Positions 54,658 through 62,846 are shown, counted from the first letter of the stretch. The stretch: DNA of 64,000 bases from Mesoflavibacter zeaxanthinifaciens DSM 18436 (GCF_000422365.1 NZ_AULQ01000001.1:124001-188000); one strand, 5' to 3'. Notes: generated by a model from the letters alone, not told the origin. Numbers and translations: made by a program.

Positions 54658-55293
54658 TTATTGATTGTTAGCTAAAGATGGTTTAGGTCTTTGGTATTCT
54701 AAGCGTTTTTCTAAAGTAGGAATAGCGTAAGTGTCTAATCCGTTAATAGTTGCAATTTCTGCTTTAGATAGGTTTACAAAGCCATCACTTTCTAATAAAT
54801 TATCATTAATGAAAAGATTTTCAATTTCACCTAAAACAAGAATAGTATCGTTTTCTTTAATGAAATACTCTTGAACAAATTTCATTTGAAGCTGAACAGG
54901 CGCATTTTTTACAAAAGGTGCAAAACATTCATTTTTATATTCTGAATTGAGATTAGTAACTTCAAATTCTGAAATATTAGCATCGTATTTAGCAGATGTA
55001 TGATGCGCATCTTCAATTATTGATTTATGAATATGATTAATCGTGTAAACACCAGTCGATTTGATGTTTTCGTAAGTGTTGCGTAAAACGGTTGTTGGTC
55101 TACAAAAAAAGCCTAAAAGCGGCGGATTGCTACCAACATGCGTTACCGAACTAAATACTGCAACATTCTCGATATTATCCTTAGATTTTGTGCCAATTAG
55201 ATTAGCGCTTTTAAATCCAGAGACACTATTTATAAGATTAATGCGGTATAAATGATGCATTTCTTCGATATGTTTTTTACTGAAATGCTTCAT
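54658..55293 (-). CDS. Flavin reductase family protein
   Basis: This 211-residue protein with a split-barrel FMN-binding fold shows INSVSGFKSANLIGTKSKDNIENVAVFSSVTHVGSNPPLLGFFCRP, then 'VYTINHIHKSIIEDAHHTSAKYDANISEF', 'NECFAPFVKNAPVQLQMKFVQEYF', 'LGEIENLFI'. This is the flavin-reductase-like domain; it could supply reduced flavin to the photolyases, which need FADH-, but that link is inference. Its ATG overlaps the stop of the UbiB-like gene by one base. Confidence 0.9.
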   Translation of the reverse strand: MKHFSKKHIEEMHHLYRINLINSVSGFKSANLIGTKSKDNIENVAVFSSVTHVGSNPPLLGFFCRPTTVLRNTYENIKSTGVYTINHIHKSIIEDAHHTSAKYDANISEFEVTNLNSEYKNECFAPFVKNAPVQLQMKFVQEYFIKENDTILVLGEIENLFINDNLLESDGFVNLSKAEIATINGLDTYAIPTLEKRLEYQRPKPSLANNQ

Positions 55294-56606
55294 TATTTTA
55301 AATTTTGAAAGTTGTTGATTTTGATGTCTTTTGCCTTTAAATCGAACATTAAATTGTACAATCCAAAAAACGTACGGTTGATGTAAATAAAATGCTTAGA
55401 TCCGCGATTACCATTCATTTTTCTTAACTCTGTATTTTTACTGTAACGTTGTCCCATTTCTGAAATAGCATTAAAAAATTCAGGATCAGAAAAATCAAAA
55501 GTATCCACATGAAAAGGTTTGGTGAATAGGCTTAACAATTCATGAAACATTTCAGAGAAGAAGTCTAATTCTTCTTGGCTATCATCTTCTCTTAATATTT
55601 CTAATTCGAACATTTTTTTAGTGAAAATATCTTTGTTTTCAAGACTTTCTTTTTTTGCCAATTCAAAATATGGTGTGTAAAAATCTTCAGGTACTATTTT
55701 CATACAACCAAAGTCTAACGCGATAAGTTCGCCATTTTTAGACACTAAAAAGTTTCCGGGATGCGGATCTGCGTGTACTTTTTTAAGTACATGCATTTGG
55801 TACATGTAAAAATCCCATAGTGCTTGACCTATTTTATTTGCTACTTCTTGATTGGTATTGTGTGCAGTAAATTCGGAAAGGTGTTCGCCTTCCATCCAAT
55901 CCATAGTAATGATACGCTCTGAAGACAAATCTTCGTAATACTCAGGAAATTTAAGGTTAGGAATGTGTTTACATGCATTTACAATTTCTTTACTTTGCTT
56001 AACTTCTAGTATGTAGTTAGTTTCTTCTACTAATTTATTTTCGACTTCTTTAAAGTATTTATCACTATCTTTTCCTTTAATATTAAACATTTTAATAGCA
56101 ATAGGTTTTACCAAAGCCAAATCGCTAGAAATGCTTTCTGCGACACCAGGATATTGAATTTTCACAGCAAGTTTTTTCCCATCCTTTTCTGCTAAATGCA
56201 CTTGTCCAATACTAGCTGCATTAACCGAATTTAGATTGAAGGTGTCAAAGATTTGACTTGGTAATTGACCGAAATATTTTTTAAAAGTCTTCTTAACTAA
56301 AGGAGCCGATAGTGGCGGTACAGAAAATTGTGCTAACGAAAATTTTTCTACATAGGCTTGTGGTAAAATGCTTTTTTCCATACTAAGCATTTGAGCCACT
56401 TTTAAAGCACTTCCTTTAAGTTGTTTTAAACTGTCGTAAATATCGTCTGCGTTGTTTTTGTTTAAACGTTCTTTAGCTTCAACTTCTGATTTTGTAATCT
56501 TATCACCATAATATTTTAGGTAATTAACACCAACTTTAGCACCTGTAGATACTAATTTGGTTGCACGAGATATTTTTGAAACAGGTATTTTGTCTATAGT
56601 TTTCAA
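55293..56606 (-). CDS. ABC1 kinase/UbiB-AarF family protein
   Basis: This 437-residue atypical kinase has KGSALKVAQMLSMEKSILPQAYVEKFS (the KxGQ region, here KVAQ with Ala for Gly), the Ala-rich loop VNAASIGQVHLAEKDGKKLAVKIQYPG, 'DWMEGEHLSEF', the catalytic KVHADPHPGNFLVSKNGELIALDFGCMKIV (HxDPHPGN and DFG). In other organisms the family supports isoprenoid-quinone or lipid metabolism and photoprotection (plastid ABC1K). It lies 11 nt after the TetR gene. Confidence 0.92.
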   Translation of the reverse strand: MKTIDKIPVSKISRATKLVSTGAKVGVNYLKYYGDKITKSEVEAKERLNKNNADDIYDSLKQLKGSALKVAQMLSMEKSILPQAYVEKFSLAQFSVPPLSAPLVKKTFKKYFGQLPSQIFDTFNLNSVNAASIGQVHLAEKDGKKLAVKIQYPGVAESISSDLALVKPIAIKMFNIKGKDSDKYFKEVENKLVEETNYILEVKQSKEIVNACKHIPNLKFPEYYEDLSSERIITMDWMEGEHLSEFTAHNTNQEVANKIGQALWDFYMYQMHVLKKVHADPHPGNFLVSKNGELIALDFGCMKIVPEDFYTPYFELAKKESLENKDIFTKKMFELEILREDDSQEELDFFSEMFHELLSLFTKPFHVDTFDFSDPEFFNAISEMGQRYSKNTELRKMNGNRGSKHFIYINRTFFGLYNLMFDLKAKDIKINNFQNLK

Positions 56607-56617
56607 TAGAATGAGAA

Positions 56618-57277
56618 TTAAGAGTTCATTTGAAATTTTTCTTTATAAATAAACTTTCCGAAATCTATTAGGCTTTTTATTGGAGCAACGTCTAATACAT
56701 CAAAACTTGTATTGACAGATTTTTCTATGAAAATGTCTGTTTTTTCAAAAGATGGAGACGTATCATCCATCCAAAATTTGATGGTTAATAATAATTGCAT
56801 CCAAGCAGATTCTTTTAAACTTTTTTGTTGAAGTTTATCAATTTGCTCTTGTTTAGTTTCGATAAGCTCTATACCTAATTCTGAAATGTAGTGCGTAAAA
56901 TGCGATTTTAAATCTTTTAAAACCACATAGTTTTTAAGCTTGTTTTTATGCTGATTAAGAGCATAAATAACGTAGCTTCTGTTAGCTGTTAGGTTTTCGA
57001 AAAAAGTGAAGTAAAAACTTAATAGTTTATTACGAGGTTCGAAATTTTGGTAATCTTCGCTAGCATGTAATGCAGTGATTGTATTTTGGTAAAAGGCTTT
57101 AAAAATACCTTTTTCTATAGCTTCAAAATTACCGAAATGCTCGTAGAATTTAGCTTCTTCAAAATTGTTTTCTTTCGAAAAAGCATAAACAGATTTAGGT
57201 TGTTGGTTATGTTCTAGTACATAATCCATGTAAAATGAGATGATGTTACTAGCTGTTATATTTTTCTTTTTTGCCAT
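56618..57277 (-). CDS. TetR/AcrR-family transcriptional regulator, head of the cryptochrome operon
   Basis: I place the start at 57277 (MAKKKNITASNIISFYMDYVLEHNQQPKSVYAFSKENNFEEAKFYEHFGNFEAIEKGIFKAFY), giving 219 aa. The N-terminal helix-turn-helix is TetR-like, with the recognition helix around EAKFYEHFGNF. The C-terminal helical domain should bind a ligand and dimerise. It leads an operon with UbiB, flavin reductase, DUF2867, DUF2256 and three cryptochromes, and stands 33 nt from an inverted-repeat element repeated upstream of the folE-photolyase operon. It is the best candidate to bind both copies. Confidence 0.85.
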   Translation of the reverse strand: MAKKKNITASNIISFYMDYVLEHNQQPKSVYAFSKENNFEEAKFYEHFGNFEAIEKGIFKAFYQNTITALHASEDYQNFEPRNKLLSFYFTFFENLTANRSYVIYALNQHKNKLKNYVVLKDLKSHFTHYISELGIELIETKQEQIDKLQQKSLKESAWMQLLLTIKFWMDDTSPSFEKTDIFIEKSVNTSFDVLDVAPIKSLIDFGKFIYKEKFQMNS

Positions 57278-57297
57278 TACTGTGAAATTTAATAGCA

Positions 57298-57350
57298 TAA
57301 AGATATAAAATGTTTAACTTATTTTAGTAATAGTTAAACAAAATTTAACA
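57298..57350 (-). promoter_or_regulatory. Promoter and 40-bp operator-like element of the TetR-cryptochrome operon (copy A)
   Basis: On the minus strand a near-consensus -7 box TAtcTTTA lies at 57298-57305. Exactly 5 nt upstream begins the 40-bp element (57311-57350): TGTTTAACT (57311-57319) inverted with AGTTAAACA (57332-57340), 12 nt apart, then TTTAACA (57344-57350). The 9-bp arms are perfect. Copy B at 48639-48678 has the same layout. The element covers the expected -33 region, so binding could block or recruit RNA polymerase. Confidence 0.75.
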
Positions 57351-57360
57351 AGACTTTGTA

Positions 57361-58014
57361 TTATGAATTTTTTGTCTTAAAAGAATTATGAAGGATTACT
57401 GCAGAAATAGCACCCAAAATATGTGCTAAAATGTATAAAAGAACATGAGAAAAGTGTCCTGTAAATAGAGCAGGAGCGATGGTGCGAACAGGATTCATAG
57501 AGGCTTTTGTCATTGGTCCAGCAAACATAGCTTCTAATAAAATAACACCACCAACTGCGATACCAGCCATAGTACCAACTTCTTTACTTCCTGTAGAGAT
57601 GTGGATGATTACTGTCATTAATATAAAGGTGAGAATAAACTCTAAAATTGCAGCCTTATAATCAGGAAAACCAGTTGCGGGAATACTTTCCCCCAAAGTT
57701 TTACTGTCTGGAAATAAAAACCATAGTAAAGCAATTGCTACAATTGCACCAATTAGTTGAAATAAAAAATACTTAGGAACTTCTTTCCAAGAAAACTTTT
57801 TTGCAACCGCAAACCCAATGGAAACTGCAGGGTTAAAATGCGCACCAGACGTCGCGCCAAATGCATAAATCATTGCCATTACAATTAATCCCCAAACGGA
57901 AGCCACACCAACGTGAGATATGCTACCATTGGTAATTTCGTCAATTGTCATTGCGCCACAACCACAAAAAATCATTCCGAAAGTACCAATAGTTTCTGCT
58001 ATATATTTCTTCAT
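57361..58014 (-). CDS. MIP-family channel (aquaporin/aquaglyceroporin) of the ars-type operon
   Basis: This 217-residue protein has six hydrophobic helices and the two pore loops: GATSGAHFNPAVSIGFAVAKKF (NPA) and GPMTKASMNPVRTIAPALFTG (NPV rather than NPA). Its neighbours are arsC, DUF6428 and arsR, all in the same direction, which recalls the AqpS channel of the Sinorhizobium meliloti ars operon that lets arsenite leave the cell. Selectivity cannot be read from sequence. It lies 25 nt after arsC. Confidence 0.88.
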   Translation of the reverse strand: MKKYIAETIGTFGMIFCGCGAMTIDEITNGSISHVGVASVWGLIVMAMIYAFGATSGAHFNPAVSIGFAVAKKFSWKEVPKYFLFQLIGAIVAIALLWFLFPDSKTLGESIPATGFPDYKAAILEFILTFILMTVIIHISTGSKEVGTMAGIAVGGVILLEAMFAGPMTKASMNPVRTIAPALFTGHFSHVLLYILAHILGAISAVILHNSFKTKNS

Positions 58015-58039
58015 TTATAATTTTAATTTCTGGTAAAGA

Positions 58040-58648
58040 TTAAATTATTTTTTGAAAAACGTATTTCATTTCAGTAGCAATTTGATAAGAACGTTCTAAA
58101 TATTTTTCGTCTTGCAAATCGGTATTGTCAAATAATTTTGGGTCTTCGTAAGTTATAGGTATGCGTTTTTCTGCACCAGCAATAAAAGGGCAGCCATCAT
58201 CTGCTTGAGAGCAAGTCATGATAGCAGCAAAATTAGATTTTGGATTAAAATTGTCTCCGTAAGTTTTAGAAAACCCTATTATAGGATGTGAGTTTTGATC
58301 ATATTTAATGGTGTAAATAGGATTGTTTCCTTCTGAAATTTTCTCGATATCAAATCCAGTATTTTGCAAAGTCTCTGCAACTTTTGGATACATTGCTGTA
58401 GCTTCAGTACCACCAGAAAAACAAGTTACATTTTCAATATTATAAAAGTTTGCAATTGTTTGTGCCCAAATTTGGGATAGATGGCTACGTCTAGAGTTGT
58501 GTGTACAAATAAAATTAATTGTAATTGGTAATTTTTTAGTTGCTTTATCTTTTATATAAGTTACAAGTGGTTTTAAAGTCTCTTTTCTGTCATTAGATAT
58601 TGTATCAATATCTAATGCGTTAATATAATCTTCGATTTGAGTATTCAT
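58040..58648 (-). CDS. arsC: Low-molecular-weight phosphatase-type arsenate reductase
   Basis: This 202-residue protein has an N-terminal helical extension of about 40 residues. The catalytic loop is C48-T-H-N-S-R-R54-S (CX5R), followed by Cys146 and Cys153 in MTCSQADDGCPF. The 7-residue spacing of the second and third cysteines matches thioredoxin-linked ArsC (Cys82/Cys89 in S. aureus), so the protein should reduce arsenate through a disulfide cascade. A phosphotyrosine-phosphatase role is less likely. It lies 18 nt after the DUF6428 gene. Confidence 0.9.
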   Translation of the reverse strand: MNTQIEDYINALDIDTISNDRKETLKPLVTYIKDKATKKLPITINFICTHNSRRSHLSQIWAQTIANFYNIENVTCFSGGTEATAMYPKVAETLQNTGFDIEKISEGNNPIYTIKYDQNSHPIIGFSKTYGDNFNPKSNFAAIMTCSQADDGCPFIAGAEKRIPITYEDPKLFDNTDLQDEKYLERSYQIATEMKYVFQKII

Positions 58649-58666
58649 AATTATAATAGAAAATTA

Positions 58667-59146
58667 TTAGCAGCAGTTTCCGTCTGGAGAGCAACAAGGC
58701 TCGTTATTTAAATCTGCAAGTTTAACTTTTGGTTTTGGTAATTGTTTTTCAGGAATACCACATTTATCCTTAGCAAGACAATTTGTTTGTGTAGAGGTTA
58801 ACAAAAATTGACCGTCTTTAAAGTCTAAACCAAATTTCTGAATGCTTTGCTCACCTTGATATTCGACTTCAATCTCAAGATCTTTTAGATTAAAAATATC
58901 TTCTGATAATTCGATAATATGAATTAATTTTTCAGTATGTAGTCTGTGATCGTAATCATTGGCATTCCATAGTTGAAAATTTACCTTTTTTTCTTGTCTA
59001 ACAGTTCCGCCACAATCAATAAAATGTTTTGTGGTTTTACCAACTTCTGTTACATGAAAATGGTTAGGTACTAAACTACCATCGGGTAATATAAACGCAA
59101 TAGTGTCTAGATTTTTTAAATGTTTTTTAACTTCTGATAATGTCAT
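58667..59146 (-). CDS. DUF6428 family protein of the ars-type operon
   Basis: A 159-residue protein, TLSEVKKHLKNLDTIAFILPDGSLVPNHFHVTEVGKTTKHFIDCGGTVRQEKKVNFQLW, ending in a Cys-rich tail (NNEPCCSPDGNCC). The HxHVTEVG...FIDCGG pattern fits DUF6428, which regularly lies between arsR and arsC in Bacteroidota. The clustered cysteines and histidines suggest binding of metal or arsenite; its role is not known to me. 12 nt from arsR. Confidence 0.85.
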   Translation of the reverse strand: MTLSEVKKHLKNLDTIAFILPDGSLVPNHFHVTEVGKTTKHFIDCGGTVRQEKKVNFQLWNANDYDHRLHTEKLIHIIELSEDIFNLKDLEIEVEYQGEQSIQKFGLDFKDGQFLLTSTQTNCLAKDKCGIPEKQLPKPKVKLADLNNEPCCSPDGNCC

Positions 59147-59158
59147 AATATTTATTTT

Positions 59159-59488
59159 TTAACAACAAGAGTTAGTGTTAGTTTCTGCGTCTAGAAAAGC
59201 GGTTAAAGTGTTTTTCATTTTTGTCCAATTATCTTGATTTATACAGTAACAAACACTTGTCCCTTCAATAGTTCCTTGAATTAGTCCTAATTTTTTTAAT
59301 TCTTTTAAGTGCTGAGAAATTGTAGGTTGAGCTAGTCCAATAACATCTACCAAATCACCACAAACACAAGTGTTAATTTTAAATAAATGCTGAATAATTG
59401 CTACACGTGCAGGATGACCAAAAGCTTTAAAATATAAGGCTAATTGATTTTGTTCTTCTGTAAACATTTCTGCTTTAATTAATCCCAT
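59159..59488 (-). CDS. arsR: ArsR/SmtB-family repressor
   Basis: From the ATG at 59488 (MGLIKAEMFTEEQNQLALYF) the product is 109 aa; an upstream in-frame extension crosses the promoter and is rejected. The winged helix shows AFGHPARVAIIQHLFKINTCVCGDLVDVIGLAQPTISQHLKELKKLGLIQG. The Cys pair CVCGDL at the start of the DNA-binding helix is the classic As(III) sensor position (ELCVCDL in E. coli ArsR). It ends NTNSCC. It should release its own operon when arsenite binds. Confidence 0.92.
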   Translation of the reverse strand: MGLIKAEMFTEEQNQLALYFKAFGHPARVAIIQHLFKINTCVCGDLVDVIGLAQPTISQHLKELKKLGLIQGTIEGTSVCYCINQDNWTKMKNTLTAFLDAETNTNSCC

Positions 59489-59515
59489 AATTATATTTGT
59501 ATATTTGTTTATAGC

Positions 59516-59536
59516 AATATTACGATTAATAATATT
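59516..59536 (-). promoter_or_regulatory. Inverted repeat upstream of arsR, candidate ArsR operator
   Basis: The repeat aatatta (59516-59522) and taatatt (59530-59536) is separated by 7 nt and lies 28 nt upstream of the arsR ATG. The length and place fit an ArsR dimer site, but the sequence is A+T-only, so chance is possible. Confidence 0.4.
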
Positions 59537-59633
59537 TTGGGACAAGATTTTTTATCTTTTTAAGTTTTTGTTAACAATTATAGGGTAATCAATATGTAAT
59601 TTTATGCATCTAAAATTTAAAACTAAAACCAAA

Positions 59634-60482
59634 ATGAAAAAGTTAATTACACTTTTAATGGTGTTTGCAGTAACTTTTACTGTAAATGCACAAATCGAAA
59701 CACCACAACCAAGCCCATTACAAAAAATAGAGCAGAAGGTAGGTTTAACAGATGTCTCTGTACAATATTCTAGACCATCTATGAAAGGTCGTACTATTTT
59801 TGGAGATTTAGTTCCTTACGGTAAACTTTGGCGTACAGGAGCAAACCAAAATACGATGGTTACATTTAGTACAGATGTTATGGTAGGAGAGTCTACTTTA
59901 AAGGCAGGATCTTATGCAATCTTTTCTAAACCAAATAAGGATAACTGGGAAGTTATTTTTTATAGTGATACAAATAATTGGGGAACACCACAAAAATGGG
60001 ATGATAGTAAAGTTGCGGCAACAGTAACTGCAAAAGTTTATGACATACCAATGGATATTGAAACTTTTACTGTGTCTTTTGATGATTTAACAAATGATTC
60101 TGCTGTATTAGGTATTATGTGGGAAAAAACTTATGTAGCTGTAAAGTTTGATGTTCCAACAGATAAAGCTGTAACAACAGCTATTAATAAAGTAATGAAT
60201 GGTCCATCTGCAGATGATTATTATGCAGCTGCACGTTACTATTTAGAATCAGGTAAAGACATTAACAAAGCTGTTGTTTGGATGGATAAAGCTATTGAAA
60301 TGACTAAAGAGAACCCAAGATTTTGGTGGTTACGTCAACAATCATTAATTAAAGCAAAAGCTGGTGATAAAAAAGGAGCAATTAAAGCTGCAAAAGCAAG
60401 TTTAGAAGGTGCTGAAAAAGCTGGTAACGCAGATTATATCAAAATGAATAAAGACTCTTTAAAAGAATGGGGAGCAATGTAA
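59634..60482 (+). CDS. DUF2911 secreted protein with C-terminal tetratricopeptide-like helices
   Basis: The start at 59634 gives a normal signal peptide (MKKLITLLMVFAVTFTVNAQ); ten upstream codons are unlikely. The product is 282 aa. The N-terminal DUF2911 domain has PSPLQKIEQKVGLTDVSVQYSRPSMKGRTIFGDLVPYGKLWRTGANQNTMVTFSTDV and 'WGTPQKWDDSKVAATV'. The C-terminal part (about 195-282) is helical with TPR-like 'YYAAARYYLESGKDINKAVVWMDKAIEM ... FWWLRQQSLIKAKAGDKKGAIKAAKASLEGAEKAGN'. Likely periplasmic; no activity known. Divergent from arsR. Confidence 0.88.
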   Translation: MKKLITLLMVFAVTFTVNAQIETPQPSPLQKIEQKVGLTDVSVQYSRPSMKGRTIFGDLVPYGKLWRTGANQNTMVTFSTDVMVGESTLKAGSYAIFSKPNKDNWEVIFYSDTNNWGTPQKWDDSKVAATVTAKVYDIPMDIETFTVSFDDLTNDSAVLGIMWEKTYVAVKFDVPTDKAVTTAINKVMNGPSADDYYAAARYYLESGKDINKAVVWMDKAIEMTKENPRFWWLRQQSLIKAKAGDKKGAIKAAKASLEGAEKAGNADYIKMNKDSLKEWGAM

Positions 60483-60514
60483 ATTAGATCTTTAGATATC
60501 TAGATTTTGAGATA

Positions 60515-60547
60515 AAAAGCGCAATCGTTATGATTGCGCTTTTTTTA
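60515..60547. terminator. Bidirectional terminator after the DUF2911 gene
   Basis: A 13-bp perfect stem, aaaaagcgcaatc/gattgcgcttttt, with a 5-nt loop. It serves the convergent genes on both sides. Confidence 0.93.
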
Positions 60548-60562
60548 TTTTATGTAGTAGAA

Positions 60563-61189
60563 TTAACTATTTCTATTTTTATTTAACTCGTCTTGTAATT
60601 GACGTCTCACTTTTTGTTCACGTTCTAAAGCGTTACGTCTATGTTCTTCAAACTCTTCTTCAACTTCTGTTAATTTAGATTTTGCTTCTCGGGTTACGCT
60701 ATTACTATTTTTAAATTTAAAAATAAAGAAAAGTAAAAAGGCTAAAAGAACAGCTATAATACTCCACATTAATCCATTGTATCCGCTTTTGCTCATTTGT
60801 ATGCCAAATAAAGACATACTATCTTTTTCTTCTTTAGTAGATTTTAAGTTTGTTTTAGTAGAGGATAAGCTACTTTTTAAACGTTCTATTTCTTCATTTT
60901 GATTTTTAACTGTGTTTTGCGTAGTTACTAACTCGTTTTTTACAGCTTTTAACGAGTCTAATGTATGAGATTTAAGTTTAGATAACCAGTTGCTTTTAAT
61001 AACTTCATAGTTTTGACCTCTTTCATCTCTCCAGCTATTAGATTTTTGAATAACGTATTCAAATTGACTATCTAAGGTACCAGAATCTAATGATAACTCA
61101 TCTTCGTTATTTTCTGTTTGAGAAAATGAAGAAAAAGTGACTAAAAAAAGTAACAAGAATAAAATAGGGAAACTTTTGATTTTTAACAT
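60563..61189 (-). CDS. Coiled-coil membrane protein with signal peptide, unknown function
   Basis: This 208-residue protein has a signal peptide (1-23, ending SFSQ), an acidic stretch, a coiled coil (about 80-122, SLKAVKNELVTTQNTVKNQNEEIERLKSSLSSTKTNLKS), one membrane segment (about 139-160, LMWSIIAVLLAFLLFFIFKF), and a second highly charged coiled coil to the end. The topology suggests a periplasmic helix linked across the inner membrane to a cytoplasmic helix. I recognise no enzyme motif. It is monocistronic. Confidence 0.75.
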   Translation of the reverse strand: MLKIKSFPILFLLLFLVTFSSFSQTENNEDELSLDSGTLDSQFEYVIQKSNSWRDERGQNYEVIKSNWLSKLKSHTLDSLKAVKNELVTTQNTVKNQNEEIERLKSSLSSTKTNLKSTKEEKDSMSLFGIQMSKSGYNGLMWSIIAVLLAFLLFFIFKFKNSNSVTREAKSKLTEVEEEFEEHRRNALEREQKVRRQLQDELNKNRNS

Positions 61190-61261
61190 CTTAAGATTTG
61201 TTTTTTAAGTTTTATGTTTTTTTAAAATATAAAATGCACTCTTTGCGGTTTAAAGATAGCA

Positions 61262-61286
61262 AAAAGCCCCACAATTGTGAGGCTTT
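61262..61286 (-). terminator. Terminator of the GAPDH gene
   Basis: On the minus strand aaagcctcacaa folds onto ttgtggggcttt (one mismatch) and is followed by T residues. It lies 32 nt beyond the GAPDH stop. Confidence 0.8.
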
Positions 61287-61317
61287 ATATATACGTTTTT
61301 AAAAAGTGTTTTGGATT

Positions 61318-62766
61318 TTAATAGTAAGTAAAACGTCTTACTTTAGCTATATATTTAGCTAATCTTATTACTTGATGGCTATAACCATATTCGTTATCAT
61401 ACCATACATATAACACTGCATTTTTACCATCTTTTCTTACAATTGTAGCTTTACTGTCGTAAATTGAAGGCGCAGAGCTACCTACAATATCGCTAGAAAC
61501 AAGCTCGTCACTCATTTCATATTTAATTTGCTCTACCAAATCTCCTTCTAAAGCATATTTTTTAAGTGTTGCATTAATACCTTCTACTGATGTTTCAGTT
61601 TCTAGTTCTAAGTTTAGTATAGCTAAAGATCCGTTTGGTACAGGTACACGAATGGCATTAGATGTTAATTTACCATCAAAGCTTGGTAAAGCTTTAGATA
61701 CAGCTTGTCCTGCACCAGTTTCTGTAATTACCATATTTAAAGCTGCAGCACGACCACGACGATATTTTTTATGGAAATTATCTACTAAGTTTTGATCGTT
61801 AGTGTAAGCGTGAATAGTTTCTAAATGTCCGCTTTTTACACCATAAGTATCTTCCATTGCTTTTAAAACTGGTGTAATAGCATTTGTTGTACAAGAAGCA
61901 GCAGAGAAAATATCAAGTTTATCAGGGTTGTTTTCTAAATGGTTAACACCATAAACAATATTTGGTATTCCTTTACCAGGAGCTGTTAGTAAGACTTTTT
62001 CGGCTCCTTTAGAGTTTTTTAATCTGGTTAAAGCTTCTTTATCTCTAAAAGCACCAGTATTGTCAATAATTAATGCGTTATCAATACCATATTTAGTGTA
62101 ATCTATATCTTCTGGTTGGTTAGCAGTAATAATTTTTACAGTTGTACCATTAATAATTAATGCTTCATTTTTAAGATCTGTATTTACAGTTCCAGGAAAA
62201 TCACCATGAACAGAGTCGTTACGTAATAAAGAAGCACGTTTTTCTAAAACAGTTTGGTCTAATTTACCACGTGTTACAATAGCTCTAAGACGTAGTTGAC
62301 TTCCTTTACCTGTTCTAGTCATTAACTCTCTGGCTAATAAACGACCGATACGACCAAAACCATATAATACAACGTCTTTAGGAGTTACATTTTCTTTCTT
62401 TTTGGCATCTTTTAGTTTTTCTGCCACAAAAGACATAGCGTTGCTGTATTTTTTTTCTTCTAAGTGATACTCGTAAGTTAATTTACCAATATCTAATTTA
62501 GATGCTGGTATGTCAAGAGTTTTAATAGCTTGAACTATTTCTACAGAATCAAAAATTGAAATTGGTTTTTGAACAAATTCTCCTGCATATTCATGAAGGT
62601 TTAAAATTTCAGAAACATTTCTGTCGATTAATTGATTTCTAAACAATACCAATTCTATCGATTTATCATACCATAAATCGCTTACAATTTTAATAAATTC
62701 TACAGTTGCTCTTCGCCTGTCTGCCTGAAACGCTAATTCGTTTTCGTAAGTTTCGTTAATAGACAT
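61318..62766 (-). CDS. gap: Glyceraldehyde-3-phosphate dehydrogenase, long Bacteroidota form
   Basis: This 482-residue protein has about 130 extra N-terminal residues, largely helical (MSINETYENELAFQADRRRATVEFIKIVSDLWYDKSIELVLF). The standard enzyme follows: YGFGRIGRLLAREL (NAD-binding), 'LDIFSAASCTTNAITPVLKAMEDTYG' with the catalytic Cys, 'HAYTNDQNLVDNFHKKYRRGRAAALNMVITETGAGQAVSKALPSFDGKLTSNAIRVPVPNGS', ending 'WYDNEYGYSHQVIRLAKYIAKV'. It oxidises glyceraldehyde-3-phosphate. Similar long forms are known in this phylum. The cofactor preference is not clear. Confidence 0.94.
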   Translation of the reverse strand: MSINETYENELAFQADRRRATVEFIKIVSDLWYDKSIELVLFRNQLIDRNVSEILNLHEYAGEFVQKPISIFDSVEIVQAIKTLDIPASKLDIGKLTYEYHLEEKKYSNAMSFVAEKLKDAKKKENVTPKDVVLYGFGRIGRLLARELMTRTGKGSQLRLRAIVTRGKLDQTVLEKRASLLRNDSVHGDFPGTVNTDLKNEALIINGTTVKIITANQPEDIDYTKYGIDNALIIDNTGAFRDKEALTRLKNSKGAEKVLLTAPGKGIPNIVYGVNHLENNPDKLDIFSAASCTTNAITPVLKAMEDTYGVKSGHLETIHAYTNDQNLVDNFHKKYRRGRAAALNMVITETGAGQAVSKALPSFDGKLTSNAIRVPVPNGSLAILNLELETETSVEGINATLKKYALEGDLVEQIKYEMSDELVSSDIVGSSAPSIYDSKATIVRKDGKNAVLYVWYDNEYGYSHQVIRLAKYIAKVRRFTYY

Positions 62767-62804
62767 TTTGTGTTTTAGTTTGTTGTGTTGTTAATTTTTA
62801 AATT

Positions 62805-62846
62805 GGCTACTTTATGTGTAGCCTTCTATAATTTTTGGCAAAAGTA
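62805..62846 (-). promoter_or_regulatory. Promoter -7 box and 5' hairpin of the GAPDH gene
   Basis: The minus strand has TACTTTTG (62839-62846), a -7 consensus match. Just downstream, ggctac and gtagcc (62805-62823, 7-nt loop) form a hairpin at about +10 to +28 of the transcript. A TTG lies 24 nt upstream of the -7 box, slightly too far for a standard -33. Confidence 0.5.

Noticed and set aside
43189-57298. A LitR/CarH-type B12-binding MerR regulator for the photolyase genes
   Set aside because: I looked for a MerR helix-turn-helix plus B12-binding domain in all frames listed here and saw none; only a TetR-family protein is present. One could lie outside the window.
59493-59508. Tandem atatttgt direct repeat upstream of arsR
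   Set aside because: Short and A+T-rich; probably chance, and the inverted repeat at 59516-59536 is the better operator candidate.
60563-61189. Annotation as tRNA (guanine-N1)-methyltransferase, which I recall for similar proteins
   Set aside because: The sequence has a signal peptide, coiled coils and a membrane helix and shows no SPOUT/TrmD motif; the name looks like a propagated error.
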